DNA of 64,000 nucleotides from CAIKMD01 sp963702925 (GTDB lineage: Bacteria > Pseudomonadota > Alphaproteobacteria > ATCC43930 > CGMCC-115725), in the NCBI GenBank assembly GCA_963702925.1, contig OY969771.1, forward strand, positions 3,720,001 to 3,784,000. The letters run 5' to 3'. Positions 17,611 through 26,565 of the stretch are shown in pieces; the stretch's first letter is position 1; every line of letters begins with the position of its first letter. The position numbers were made by a program, and so were the translations under genes. The notes beneath the pieces are model-generated. The model was not told the DNA's origin. It ran no database searches and was given only the letters and a program-made list of their open reading frames with translations.

Positions 17611-18851
17611 TCTTCGGCGCGGTCGAGCGCTTGGTCGCGTTCCGCTATTTGCGCGCGCGGCGCCAGGAAGGCTTCATTTCGGTGATCGCCATCTTTTCGC
17701 TCGCCGGTATCGCCCTGGGCGTTGCGACCTTGATCGTCACCATGGCGGTGATGAACGGCTTCCGTGCCGAGCTCCTCGGCCGGATTCTCGATTTCAATGG
17801 CCACATCAACGTTTATGCGCAGCAAGGTCCGCTCACCGATTACGACGCCGAGGCGGCGCAGCTCAAGAAGCTTCCCGGCATCGTCGCGGCGCGGCCGATC
17901 GTCGAGGGCCAGGTCATGGCAAGCGCCGGCTCGCAAGCTTCGGGCGCGCTGGTGCGCGGTTTGAGCGCGGCGGATCTCGGATCGCAGCCCTTGATCGCCA
18001 ATCACTTGTCGCGCGATGCGTTGGCGAATTTCAAAGACAATAACGTGCTGATCGGCAGCCGGCTGGCGCTGCGTTTGGGGATACAGCCGGGCGGCAGCGT
18101 CACCTTCATCTCGCCGCAAGGCACCGCCACGGTCTTCGGCACAGTGCCGCGCATCAAGACCTATCGGGTCGCCGGCACTTTCGAGGTCGGCATGTATGAG
18201 TTCGACAATTCCGTCGTCTTCATGCCGATGGATACGGCGCAGACCTTCTTCAATCTCGACAAGGCAGTATCGAGCCTCGAAGTGATGGTTGCTGATCCCG
18301 ACAATGTCCGCGCCTATGACCGCGAGATTTACGACGCGCTCGGCGGCAAGGCGCGCATCTTCGACTGGCAGCAGAGCAATCTTTCCTTCTTCAATGCCGT
18401 CCAGGTCGAGCGCAACGTCATGTTTTTGATCCTGACGCTTATCATCCTGGTGGCGGCGTTCAACATCGTCTCCAGCATGATCATGCTGGTCAAGGATAAG
18501 GGGCACGACATCGCGATCCTTCGCACCATGGGCGCAACCCGCGGGATGATTCTGCGCATCTTCATCTTGGCTGGCGCGAGCGTCGGCATCGTCGGCACGG
18601 TGCTCGGTTTCGTCTTGGGTGTCGAATTTGCCGAGCATATCGAGCAGATTCGCCGGGTCGTCCAAGCGATCATCGGCACCGATCTCTTCTCTGCAGAAAT
18701 ATATTTCCTGACGCAAATCCCAGCGCGGGTCGATCCCTACGAGGTCGGTACGGTGGTCGGCATGGCCTTCGGCTTGTCCTTTCTCGCGACCATCTACCCG
18801 TCCTGGCGGGCGGCGCGGCTCGATCCGGTCGAAGCACTGCGTTATGAGTGA
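17607..18851 (+). CDS. lolC: Lipoprotein-releasing ABC transporter permease LolC/LolE
   Basis: 414 residues. N-terminal FRYLRARRQEGFISVIAIFSLAGIALGVATLIVTMAVMNGF includes the first membrane helix; a periplasmic domain of about 220 residues follows, then three C-terminal helices with the FtsX-like segment NIVSSMIMLVKDKGHDIAILRTMGA. It extracts mature lipoproteins from the inner membrane for LolA. A single permease gene with lolD is the usual alphaproteobacterial arrangement. Stop overlaps the lolD start by 8 bases. Confidence 0.93.
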   Translation: MIFGAVERLVAFRYLRARRQEGFISVIAIFSLAGIALGVATLIVTMAVMNGFRAELLGRILDFNGHINVYAQQGPLTDYDAEAAQLKKLPGIVAARPIVEGQVMASAGSQASGALVRGLSAADLGSQPLIANHLSRDALANFKDNNVLIGSRLALRLGIQPGGSVTFISPQGTATVFGTVPRIKTYRVAGTFEVGMYEFDNSVVFMPMDTAQTFFNLDKAVSSLEVMVADPDNVRAYDREIYDALGGKARIFDWQQSNLSFFNAVQVERNVMFLILTLIILVAAFNIVSSMIMLVKDKGHDIAILRTMGATRGMILRIFILAGASVGIVGTVLGFVLGVEFAEHIEQIRRVVQAIIGTDLFSAEIYFLTQIPARVDPYEVGTVVGMAFGLSFLATIYPSWRAARLDPVEALRYE

Positions 18852-19542
18852 GCCGCCGACTCTCGAGCTGCGTGCGGTCGTCCGCACCTATCAGCAAGGC
18901 AGCGAGAAATTGCCCGTGTTGCGCGGCGTGTCGCTCACGATCGCGCCAGGCGAGATCGTGGCGCTGGTCGGGCCGTCGGGCGCCGGCAAATCGACGCTGC
19001 TGCATCTGGCAGGGCTGCTCGAACGGCCCGATGGCGGCGCGGTCCTTCTGAACGGCACGGATTGCAGCCGGATGAGCGACGATGAGCGCACGGCGGCGCG
19101 GCGCTCTTCGATCGGCTTCGTCTATCAGTTTCATCATTTGCTGCCCGAATTCTCGGCCGCCGAAAACATCGTGCTGCCGCAGATGATCGCGGGCGTCTCG
19201 CGCCGCGCCGCGCGGCAACGTGCGATGGAGCTTTTGGGGCTCGTCGGCCTGCAACCCCGTGCCGAGCACCGCCCCGCGCGGCTTTCGGGCGGCGAGCAGC
19301 AGCGCGTGGCGATCCTGCGCGCGCTCGCCAACCGGCCGCGGCTTCTTCTCGGCGATGAGCCGACCGGCAATCTCGATCACCATACCGCCGACGAAGTGAC
19401 GGCCGTGCTGATCGACCTGGTGAAGCACACGGGGCTTGCCGCGCTCATCGCGACGCATAATCTCGATCTGGCGCGGCGCATGGACCGCGTGCTTTCGCTC
19501 GAGGACGGGGTCGTAGTGGAGAAGGCACATCATGGCGTCTAA
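18844..19542 (+). CDS. lolD: Lipoprotein-releasing ABC transporter ATP-binding protein
   Basis: 232 residues. Walker A GPSGAGKST, ABC signature LSGGEQQRVAI and Walker B LLLGDEPTGNLD are all intact. With LolC it powers lipoprotein release from the inner membrane. The FVYQFHHLLPEFSAAENI segment (Q-loop) is characteristic of LolD. The 3' end overlaps the next gene by 11 bases. Confidence 0.95.
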   Translation: MSEPPTLELRAVVRTYQQGSEKLPVLRGVSLTIAPGEIVALVGPSGAGKSTLLHLAGLLERPDGGAVLLNGTDCSRMSDDERTAARRSSIGFVYQFHHLLPEFSAAENIVLPQMIAGVSRRAARQRAMELLGLVGLQPRAEHRPARLSGGEQQRVAILRALANRPRLLLGDEPTGNLDHHTADEVTAVLIDLVKHTGLAALIATHNLDLARRMDRVLSLEDGVVVEKAHHGV

Positions 19543-20107
19543 ATTTCGCCGCGGCGCAACGGCCTATACGTCGAATGGTCGGAGTTATGTCGTCGACGAG
19601 GTCGAGGATGGCGTCGTCTATTGCTCGTCGGAGAACGGCGCGGAAACCGAATTCTCGGAAGCATCCTTGCTGACCGAGGCGGAATGGGAGGCGCGATCGG
19701 GCGGCAAGCGCGGCTTGATCTATTCGCAGCTGCGGCAGTCTCCGCTTTACGGTGCGGTGCCGCCCAAGGTCGATCGTGCCGGCGCGGAAGTGGTACTGGC
19801 GAAGATCGAACGGTTGATGCCCGGTATTCTCGATTTTGCGGCGTTTACCGTCGCGTCGCAGATCCTGGCTGACGCAGGCGAGGGACGGCTCGAGGCCGAG
19901 CTTTCGATCGCCAAGTGTCGCGAAATCTTCGATGCGGCGAAGCCGGAGGTGCGGGCCGGCTTATTGGCATCGATCTTGGGAATGCAGCCGGACGTGCTGG
20001 TCGGCGCCGGCGCGCTGGGCGACAATCTGATGCGGGCGTTGCTCGCCAAGGGGATGGGTGATCGCGCCGCGGCCTTCGAGAATTTTGGCGATCGCCGGCG
20101 CCGCTAG
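19532..20107 (+). CDS. Hypothetical protein in the lolCD-dnaE interval
   Basis: 191 residues, not recognised. The first 50 residues look like a small beta-barrel (RRGATAYTSNGRSYVVDEVEDGVVYCSSENG); the rest is predicted helical (LTEAEWEARSGGKRGLIYSQL, then VVLAKIERLMPGILDFAAFTVASQIL). It starts within the last codons of lolD, so it is translationally coupled to the lol genes. No signal peptide and no membrane helix, so probably cytoplasmic. Neighbourhood suggests a role tied to the lol operon, but this is inference only. Confidence 0.7.
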   Translation: MASKFRRGATAYTSNGRSYVVDEVEDGVVYCSSENGAETEFSEASLLTEAEWEARSGGKRGLIYSQLRQSPLYGAVPPKVDRAGAEVVLAKIERLMPGILDFAAFTVASQILADAGEGRLEAELSIAKCREIFDAAKPEVRAGLLASILGMQPDVLVGAGALGDNLMRALLAKGMGDRAAAFENFGDRRRR

Positions 20108-20133
20108 CGTGGCTGAGCGCGTCACGGCCGTGA

Positions 20134-20676
20134 TCACACCAGCTTTGCCGTCATCTCTTCGGTCGGAGTCAGGTCGAAGGCGTTGGCGGTGCAGCTGACC
20201 ATCGAGAATTGGCCGATCACGGCGACCAGCGCGACCAGCTCTTCGATGGTAAAAAGCTTTTCGGCTTCCTTGTAGGTCGTCTCGCTCAAGCTGCGATTTC
20301 CCAGCAGCTCTTTGGCGACCTCATGCGCGAGCCTTTCGCGCGCATTGCGCAGTGGCGGCGGTTTGCGCGCATTGATCGCATCGATGGTTGCTTGATCGAC
20401 TCCGGCGGCGAGCGAAGCACGCACTTGCGCGCCCCACGGGTATTTCGCGTTCCAATGGCGCACTGCCGTGAGCACCGCGATCTGGCGCTCGCGCGCCGAA
20501 AGCGGTCCTTCGCGCAGGCATGCGCCGGTTTCCTGCGACGCGCTCATCAGACGCGGAATACGGATATAGGCCCAATAAGGGCCTCCAGTCGGATTCCCGG
20601 CGGCCTTGGCCGCGTCGAACACACGCCCTTGCTCGGCGTCCATTTCCTCGCGCTTCAAAACCCGGATGCGTGTCAT
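20134..20676 (-). CDS. Carboxymuconolactone decarboxylase / AhpD-like family protein
   Basis: 180 residues from ATG 20676; an upstream extension to 20862 lacks coding character. The all-helical AhpD/CMD core is visible as LSARERQIAVLTAVRHWNAKYPWGAQVRASLAAGVD, with the W-x-x-Q/H stretch of decarboxylase-type members. The redox CxxC of AhpD is absent, so a peroxidase partner role is unlikely and a CMD-like enzyme or orphan is more likely. It converges on the unknown gene ending at 20107. Confidence 0.75.
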   Translation of the reverse strand: MTRIRVLKREEMDAEQGRVFDAAKAAGNPTGGPYWAYIRIPRLMSASQETGACLREGPLSARERQIAVLTAVRHWNAKYPWGAQVRASLAAGVDQATIDAINARKPPPLRNARERLAHEVAKELLGNRSLSETTYKEAEKLFTIEELVALVAVIGQFSMVSCTANAFDLTPTEEMTAKLV

Positions 20677-20842
20677 CCCAACCCCCGTCGTTTGGCGTTC
20701 AACGCCTTTGCCCGGCGGCAATTGTAGCCGATGACGCGGTGCCGCGATGCACGAAAATGAGGTGGCCGCGCCTCCGCAGGGCGAATGGAGATGCCGACAA
20801 AAATCGCTTGCGTCGACCCGGCGCTCTGCCAAGCTAAGACGC

Positions 20843-23800
20843 ATGGCGTTCGCCGATTTCATTCATCTCCGCACCCATTCTGCTTATTCGCTGTCCGCCG
20901 GCGCGATCAAGGTCAAAGAACTGGTCGCGCTCGCCAAGAAAAACGCCATGCCGGCCGTGGCGATGACCGACGCCGGGAACCTCTTCGGCGCGCTTGAATT
21001 TGCAATCGCGGCCGCCGATGCCGGGGTGCAGCCGATCATCGGCTGCGAATTGGGCATGCGCCGAACCGATGGCGAGAACGGCCGACTCGGCGCGAAAATC
21101 GGTCCGGCCTTGCCGCCCGACCATATTCTGTTGCTGGTGCAGAGCGAGCAGGGCTATCGCAATCTCTTGAAGCTCGTCAGCAAGTCCTTTCTCGAAACGC
21201 CAAGCGGCGAGGCGGCGCAGATCGACTTGGCCGCGCTCGAAGGCCGCTGCGATGGGCTGCTGGTGTTATGCGGCGGACCGGCGGGGCCGGTCGGGCGGCT
21301 GCTGTCCGAGGGCCAAAAGCCCGCGGCCGAGGCGATGTTGACCCGCCTCGCGGCCTTGTTTCCGGGCCGGTTCTATATCGAGGTGATGCGCCACGGCATG
21401 CCGGTCGAAGACAAGATCGAAACCGAGCTGATCGATCTTGCCTACAAGTACGCCTTGCCGCTGGTCGCAACCAACGACGTTTATTTCGCCGATCCGAGCT
21501 ATTACGAGGCGCATGACGTCTTGCTGTGCATCGCTGAAGGCACGGTGCAAAGCGCGCCGCAACGCCGGCGCTTGACGCCGGAGCACTATTTTAAGCCGCC
21601 TGCGGCGATGCGGACGCTGTTTGCCGACTTGCCGGAGGCTTGCGACAACACGCTCGCCATCGCGCGGCGGTGCGGCTATATGCCCGAGCCGCGCCAACCG
21701 ATCCTGCCGCCATTCCTGACGGCGAGCGGCCGGCCGGAACAAGAGGAGCTGCGCGCCAGCGCCTTGGCCGGGCTCGATCAGCGTTTGAACACGCAGCTCT
21801 ACCGCCCCGAGATGAGCGAAGCCGAGCGCGAGAATGCGGCTAGGCCCTATCGCGAACGTTTGGAATTCGAGCTCGGCACGATCATCAAGATGGGCTTCGC
21901 CGGCTATTTCCTGATCGTCGCCGAATTCATCCAATGGGCGAAATCGCAAGGGATTCCCGTCGGTCCGGGCCGCGGCTCGGGTGCCGGCTCGGTCGTGGCT
22001 TGGGCGTTGACCATCACGGATCTTGATCCGCTGCGCTTCGGTCTGTTGTTCGAGCGCTTCCTCAATCCCGAGCGCGTGTCGATGCCCGATTTCGACATCG
22101 ATTTCTGCCAAGACCGGCGCGACGAGGTGATCCGCCACGTCCAGGAAAAATACGGCCGCGACCGGGTGGCGCAGATCATCACCTTCGGAAAGCTGCAAGC
22201 GCGCGCGGTGCTGCGCGATGTCGGCCGCGTGTTGGCCATGCCCTATAGCCAGGTCGACCGCATCTGCAAGCTCGTACCCAACAATCCCGCGGCACCCGTG
22301 ACCTTGCCCCAGGCGATCGACGGCGAACCCGCGCTGCAGCAGATGCGGGACGAAGACGAATCGGTGGCGCGGCTGATGGCCATCGCGATGAAGCTCGAAG
22401 GGCTTTACCGCCATGCCTCGACCCATGCCGCGGGCGTCGTCATCGGCGATCGGTCTCTCGACGAACTCGTGCCGCTCTACCGCGATCCGCGCTCCGATAT
22501 GCCGGTGACGCAGTTCAGCATGAAATATGTCGAGCTCGCCGGATTGGTGAAATTCGATTTCCTCGGCCTGAAGACGCTCACCGTCTTGGCGCAGGCGCGC
22601 GACATGCTGGCGACGCGCGGCGTGGCGCTCGACCTCGGCGCCTTGCCGCTCGATGACGCGCCGAGTTACGCCTTGATGGCGCGCGGCGATACGGCCGGTA
22701 TCTTCCAGCTCGAAGGTTCGGGCATGCGCGACATGCTGAAGAAGCTCGCGCCCGACCGCTTCGAGGACATCATTGCCGTCGTCGCGCTCTACCGTCCCGG
22801 CCCGATGGAGAATATTCCGCGCTACATCGAGGTAAAGCACGGGCGCGAAAAACCGGACTATCTCCATCCGGTGCTGAAACCGATCCTCGAAGAAACGCAC
22901 GGCATCATCATCTACCAGGAACAGGTGATGGAGATCGCCAAGGTGCTTTCAGGCTACTCGCTCGGCAGCGCCGATCTGCTGCGCCGCGCCATGGGCAAGA
23001 AGATCAAAGCCGAAATGGACGCGCAGCGAAAGCAGTTCGTCGATGGCGCGATCGCGCGCAAGGTCGATCCCGATTTGGCCGAGCACATTTTCGATCTCGT
23101 CGCGAAGTTCGCCGGCTACGGTTTCAACAAATCGCATGCGGCGGCTTACGCGCTGGTCGCTTATCAGACCGCCTATCTCAAAGCGAATTATCCGGTGGAG
23201 TTTCTCGCCGCGTCGATGAGCCTCGATATCGGCAATACCGACAAGCTCAATCTCTTCCGCCAGGAATGCGACCGGCTCGGCATCAAGGTTTTGCCGCCCG
23301 ACATTAACCGCTCGGCGGTCGGCTTCTGCGTCGAGCAGACGTCCGACGGCGCGGCGATCCGGTATGCACTTGCCGCCGTCAAAGGCGTCGGCGCCGCGGC
23401 GATGCACGAGGTCATCGCCGCGCGCAAGGCTCAGGGATCATTCAAGGACCTGTTCGATTTTGCGGCGCGGCTCGACGTCAAGAGCTTCAACCGGCGCCAA
23501 TTCGAAAGCCTCGTGCGGGCGGGCGCCTTCGATTGCCTCAACCGCAATCGCGCGCAGAGCTTTGCCGCGATCGACCTGCTGTTGCGGCATGCGAGCGCTG
23601 CTGCCGAGGAGCGCCAAAGCCAGCAAGAGAATCTCTTCGGCGGCGCCGCAGCAGCCGGGCAAAGAATAGCACTGCCCGCGGCACCGGATTGGCCGTCCGT
23701 CGAAAGGCTGCAACAGGAATTCGCCGCGATCGGGTTCTATCTGTCGAGTCATCCGCTCGACGCGTATGGCAAAAGCCTGGCGCGCGTTGGCGTGGTGCGC

Positions 23801-24319
23801 ATCGCCGAATTGCCCGAGCGCCTCGCGGGCGGCGGCTCGACGCGTTACAAGCTCGCCGGCATCGTGATCGGCAAGAAGGAGCGTAGCTCGGCCGAAGGCC
23901 GCCGCTTCGCCTTCGTGCAGATGTCGGATGCCAGCGGCGTCTTCGAGATCACGGTATTTTCCGAGGTGCTCGGACAATGCCGCACCCTGCTCGAAAGCGG
24001 GCAGCCGCTTGTGGTCTCGGCCGACATCCGTGCCGAGCAGGACTCGCTGCGCCTTACCGCGCAAAAGATCGAGCCGCTGGACAAGATTGTCGCGCAAGCG
24101 GCTGCCGGCATGAAGATCGTGCTCGGCGATACGGCAGCGCTCGAGCCGTTCAGGAATTTGATTCGCAGCGAAAGCGGCGGCCGCGGCCGGGTCAGCGTAG
24201 TGATCCCGCTGTCGGCGCAAGAGGTCGAGATCGCGCTGCCGGGCGGCTTCAAAATCAGCCCCAGGGTGATCGCCTCGGCGCAGGCGCTGCCCGGCGTGCT
24301 CGCCGTTCAGGAAATCTGA
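20843..24319 (+). CDS. dnaE: DNA polymerase III subunit alpha
   Basis: 1158 residues from ATG 20843. Domain order: PHP (1-270), palm/fingers with the catalytic PDFDIDFCQDRRDEVI (about 415-430), beta-binding/tandem HhH (KSFNRRQFESLVRAGAFD near 880), OB fold (YKLAGIVIGKKERSS near 1000). The PHP metal ligands are degenerate: HLRTHSAYS lacks the second His of HxH, and TDAGN replaces TDHGN, so no PHP proofreading is expected. It is the main replicative polymerase, distinct from the dnaE2 at 43470. Confidence 0.96.
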   Translation: MAFADFIHLRTHSAYSLSAGAIKVKELVALAKKNAMPAVAMTDAGNLFGALEFAIAAADAGVQPIIGCELGMRRTDGENGRLGAKIGPALPPDHILLLVQSEQGYRNLLKLVSKSFLETPSGEAAQIDLAALEGRCDGLLVLCGGPAGPVGRLLSEGQKPAAEAMLTRLAALFPGRFYIEVMRHGMPVEDKIETELIDLAYKYALPLVATNDVYFADPSYYEAHDVLLCIAEGTVQSAPQRRRLTPEHYFKPPAAMRTLFADLPEACDNTLAIARRCGYMPEPRQPILPPFLTASGRPEQEELRASALAGLDQRLNTQLYRPEMSEAERENAARPYRERLEFELGTIIKMGFAGYFLIVAEFIQWAKSQGIPVGPGRGSGAGSVVAWALTITDLDPLRFGLLFERFLNPERVSMPDFDIDFCQDRRDEVIRHVQEKYGRDRVAQIITFGKLQARAVLRDVGRVLAMPYSQVDRICKLVPNNPAAPVTLPQAIDGEPALQQMRDEDESVARLMAIAMKLEGLYRHASTHAAGVVIGDRSLDELVPLYRDPRSDMPVTQFSMKYVELAGLVKFDFLGLKTLTVLAQARDMLATRGVALDLGALPLDDAPSYALMARGDTAGIFQLEGSGMRDMLKKLAPDRFEDIIAVVALYRPGPMENIPRYIEVKHGREKPDYLHPVLKPILEETHGIIIYQEQVMEIAKVLSGYSLGSADLLRRAMGKKIKAEMDAQRKQFVDGAIARKVDPDLAEHIFDLVAKFAGYGFNKSHAAAYALVAYQTAYLKANYPVEFLAASMSLDIGNTDKLNLFRQECDRLGIKVLPPDINRSAVGFCVEQTSDGAAIRYALAAVKGVGAAAMHEVIAARKAQGSFKDLFDFAARLDVKSFNRRQFESLVRAGAFDCLNRNRAQSFAAIDLLLRHASAAAEERQSQQENLFGGAAAAGQRIALPAAPDWPSVERLQQEFAAIGFYLSSHPLDAYGKSLARVGVVRIAELPERLAGGGSTRYKLAGIVIGKKERSSAEGRRFAFVQMSDASGVFEITVFSEVLGQCRTLLESGQPLVVSADIRAEQDSLRLTAQKIEPLDKIVAQAAAGMKIVLGDTAALEPFRNLIRSESGGRGRVSVVIPLSAQEVEIALPGGFKISPRVIASAQALPGVLAVQEI

Positions 24320-24401
24320 GCCTCGTCGGGCCTCATTAACGCAAGCGCGAGACCACCGTTCGAACGCTGCCCGATGCCGCCGTTCCGGCGCGCTCCGATG
24401 C

Positions 24402-24457
24402 GCGTTAACCATAGGTTTTCATTGCGTTAATAATCGATTTTCTATATTCGCATTTGA
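24402..24457 (+). promoter_or_regulatory. AT-rich promoter region with CtrA-like half-sites
   Basis: Between dnaE and the small gene the sequence becomes AT-rich. It contains GTTAACCAT (24404-24412) and a second GTTAA at 24426, resembling half-sites of the cell-cycle regulator CtrA, and TTGCGT (24422-24427) with TATATT (24443-24448) at 15-base spacing. Only suggestive. Confidence 0.25.
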
Positions 24458-24532
24458 ATGGGAAATGAGGCGGAAACAAATGGTTCCGCAGAGGGGCGCG
24501 GCCGTCGCGCCCTGGCGCAGGGAAGAAAAGTA

Positions 24533-24841
24533 ATGATCGGACGCAACAGTGAAGCGTCGCGCCGCGCGGGTTGGACGTTGGAGTCGGATCTCGATCCCAT
24601 CGACGATCAATTGCGGCGCCGGCGTTGGCGCATTCTGCGCGTTGCCTTGCCGCGCGGGCATGGGCTCGAACCGGTGCCGGCCTGGATCAATACCCCGGAA
24701 CAATTCGTCGGATGGTTGTTGGGCAGCCTCTCGCCCGCGGTGCTGAGAAATTATTTCGAAGACCTTGAAGAGATCGCCAAGCAGACTTGCGATCTCGAAC
24801 TTTTGCGGTTTGCCCGAAAATATCTGTGTCGCCGCCGCTGA
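24533..24841 (+). CDS. Small hypothetical protein
   Basis: 102 residues from ATG 24533, chosen because GGAAG lies 7 bases upstream; an earlier in-frame ATG at 24458 has no ribosome binding site. The N-terminal half is arginine-rich (DDQLRRRRWRILRVALPRG); the C-terminal half is helical (TPEQFVGWLLGSLSPAVLRNYFEDLEEIAKQTCDLELLRFARKYL). No signal peptide or known domain recognised. It stands alone between dnaE and hspQ behind an AT-rich promoter-like region. Function unknown. Confidence 0.55.
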   Translation: MIGRNSEASRRAGWTLESDLDPIDDQLRRRRWRILRVALPRGHGLEPVPAWINTPEQFVGWLLGSLSPAVLRNYFEDLEEIAKQTCDLELLRFARKYLCRRR

Positions 24842-24907
24842 GGCGGCCGCGGGCCTAAGGGGCCGGCAAGGTAAACGGACTGCGCGCCCCGCCTCCGATC
24901 CGCGCCC

Positions 24908-24936
24908 TTGAGGCGATGTGGAACTTTTTTTATATA
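24908..24936 (+). promoter_or_regulatory. Probable promoter of hspQ
   Basis: TTGAGG (24908-24913) and TATATA (24931-24936) with a 17-base spacer, about 60 bases before the hspQ GTG. The -35 is preceded by CC, giving CCTTGAG, which also resembles heat-shock sigma-32 -35 elements; the -10 is not of the CCCCAT type. A second TATACT lies at 24945-24950. Confidence 0.4.
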
Positions 24937-24995
24937 ACGACCGCTATACTTATCGGGATGGCGGCGCGTCGATACCGGCGGGCCAGGAGGATCGA

Positions 24996-25340
24996 GTGGA
25001 CACGCCGCGGATATTCCGCCAGGGCAAATTTGCGGTGGGGCAGATCGTGCGCCACCGCCTTTACCCGTTTCGCGGCGTGATCTTCGATGTCGATCCGGTG
25101 TTCAACAATACCGAGGAATGGTATCAGTCGATCCCGGCCGAGCGCCGGCCGTCGAAGGATCAGCCCTTCTATCACTTGTTGGCGCAGAACGCGAATGGCG
25201 GGCCTTACGAAGCCTATGTCTCCGAGCAGAACCTCGTTCCCGACGACGAGAACGGCCCGATCACCCATCCGACAATCGATGTGATGTTCGAGCGCTTTGT
25301 TGGCGGCCGCTACGTCTTGCGCGCGAGCCGCTGCCAATAA
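24996..25340 (+). CDS. hspQ: Heat shock protein HspQ (YccV-like hemimethylated-DNA-binding family)
   Basis: 114 residues from GTG 24996, with a perfect AGGAGG at 24985-24990 deciding the start over the ATG at 24918. The core KFAVGQIVRHRLYPFRGVIFDVDPVFNNTEEWYQSIP and FYHLLAQNANGGPYEAYVSEQNL is highly characteristic of HspQ, which in enterobacteria acts as a specificity factor for Lon protease and is heat inducible. Converges with the glycosyltransferase gene (4-base gap). Confidence 0.9.
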   Translation: MDTPRIFRQGKFAVGQIVRHRLYPFRGVIFDVDPVFNNTEEWYQSIPAERRPSKDQPFYHLLAQNANGGPYEAYVSEQNLVPDDENGPITHPTIDVMFERFVGGRYVLRASRCQ

Positions 25341-25344
25341 GGCG

Positions 25345-26508
25345 TCAGCGGCCCTTCCAGGTGAAGATCGACGAGACCGCGTAATTCCACACCGAGCCGA
25401 CGATGATGCCAGCGATGCCCGCGATCCACCACACTTCCTGCTGGGCAAAGAGATAGGACGCGATCCCGATATTCGCGACCGCGCCGAGGCCGCAGATGAG
25501 ATAAAAGGAGACGAGGCCGCGCAGAACGCGCCAACCCTTCAAGCGCCGGTCGGCATAGGTGAAGAAATTGTTGAGAAAGAAATTCGCGGTCATTGCCGTC
25601 AGAGCGGCGATCGTTTGCGCGGTGGTGAAGCTAAGGGCAAAGAGCTGCAGGCTCGCCCACAACACGCCCATGTGAACGAAAACGCCGACGCCGCCGATGA
25701 ACGCGAACAGGGCAAAGCGCACCGGTACGATATGGCCGATGAGCTTGTCAGCGAGCAGCATCGCGAATTCCCAAATCACCAGCGCGTCGAGCTTGCTTTC
25801 GCCGTGTTGGCGCGGGCGGAATTCGTAAGGCAATTCCTTGATCCGCGGCGGCGTCGGTGCAGACGCCAACAGATCCAGCAAGATCTTGAATCCCTGAGCC
25901 GACAGGCGGCGCAGCGCGCCCTCGAAGAACGCGCGGCGCAGCATGAAGAATCCGCTCATCGGGTCGGCAATCTCGGTCTTGGTTGCCAGGCGCGAGATCC
26001 TCGTCGCGAAGGCGCTGGCGCGCTGCCGGTTGACATCCCATTCACCGACGCCACCGCCAACCACGTAGCGGCTGCCGACGACCAGATCGTAAGGCCCATC
26101 GCGCAGGACCGCGAACATCTGCGGCAGCAGGCTTTCGTCGTGCTGGAGATCCGCGTCCATCACGGCGACATAGGGCGCGGACGAGGCAAGGATGCCTTCG
26201 ATGCAGGCGCTTGAAAGGCCGCGCCTCCCGATGCGTTGCAGGCACCGCACCCTGCTGTCGCTGCGTGCGACCGCGCGCACCGCCTCCGCCGTGCCATCGG
26301 GCGAGTCATCGTCGACGAAGATTGCTTCCCAGGCGATCCCGGCGAGCGCGCTCGAAAGGAGCTCGACCAGCGGCGCAATGTTTTCGCGCTCATTGAAGGT
26401 CGGCACAACTACGGTCAGGTCGGGCGCGTTCAATATGGCCTCGTCGGCAGGAAAGCGGCGGATCGTGCCCGGGAATGGTTTGCTTGTCCAGTCGTGGTTG
26501 ACATTCAT
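25345..26508 (-). CDS. GT2 glycosyltransferase with C-terminal GtrA membrane domain (DPM1-like)
   Basis: 387 residues in two parts. Residues about 30-250 are a family 2 glycosyltransferase: LTVVVPTFNERENI, the DDDSPDGT nucleotide-binding site, and MDADLQHD with the catalytic metal motif. Residues about 260-385 are four hydrophobic helices of the GtrA family (FALFAFIGGVGVFVHMGVLWA; FFLNNFFTYADRR). Such fusions transfer a sugar from a nucleotide donor to a polyprenyl phosphate and flip or anchor it for lipid or glycan modification. It is a single gene, divergent from the ABC-transporter cluster. Confidence 0.88.
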   Translation of the reverse strand: MNVNHDWTSKPFPGTIRRFPADEAILNAPDLTVVVPTFNERENIAPLVELLSSALAGIAWEAIFVDDDSPDGTAEAVRAVARSDSRVRCLQRIGRRGLSSACIEGILASSAPYVAVMDADLQHDESLLPQMFAVLRDGPYDLVVGSRYVVGGGVGEWDVNRQRASAFATRISRLATKTEIADPMSGFFMLRRAFFEGALRRLSAQGFKILLDLLASAPTPPRIKELPYEFRPRQHGESKLDALVIWEFAMLLADKLIGHIVPVRFALFAFIGGVGVFVHMGVLWASLQLFALSFTTAQTIAALTAMTANFFLNNFFTYADRRLKGWRVLRGLVSFYLICGLGAVANIGIASYLFAQQEVWWIAGIAGIIVGSVWNYAVSSIFTWKGR

Positions 26509-26565
26509 GCCAGCTCATGCGGATCATGCGGTAAGAACACGCGGCAAGAACGAGGGAGGATCGGA

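Noticed and set aside
20109..20133. CACGGCCGTG palindrome between convergent genes as a terminator
   Set aside because: Short stem with no T-run on either strand.
21266..22900. Reverse-strand frame of 544 codons inside dnaE
   Set aside because: Lies wholly opposite the catalytic region of DNA polymerase III alpha; no start context or homology pattern.
25297..26214. Forward frame of 305 codons opposite the GT2-GtrA gene
   Set aside because: Antisense to a gene with clear glycosyltransferase motifs and membrane helices.
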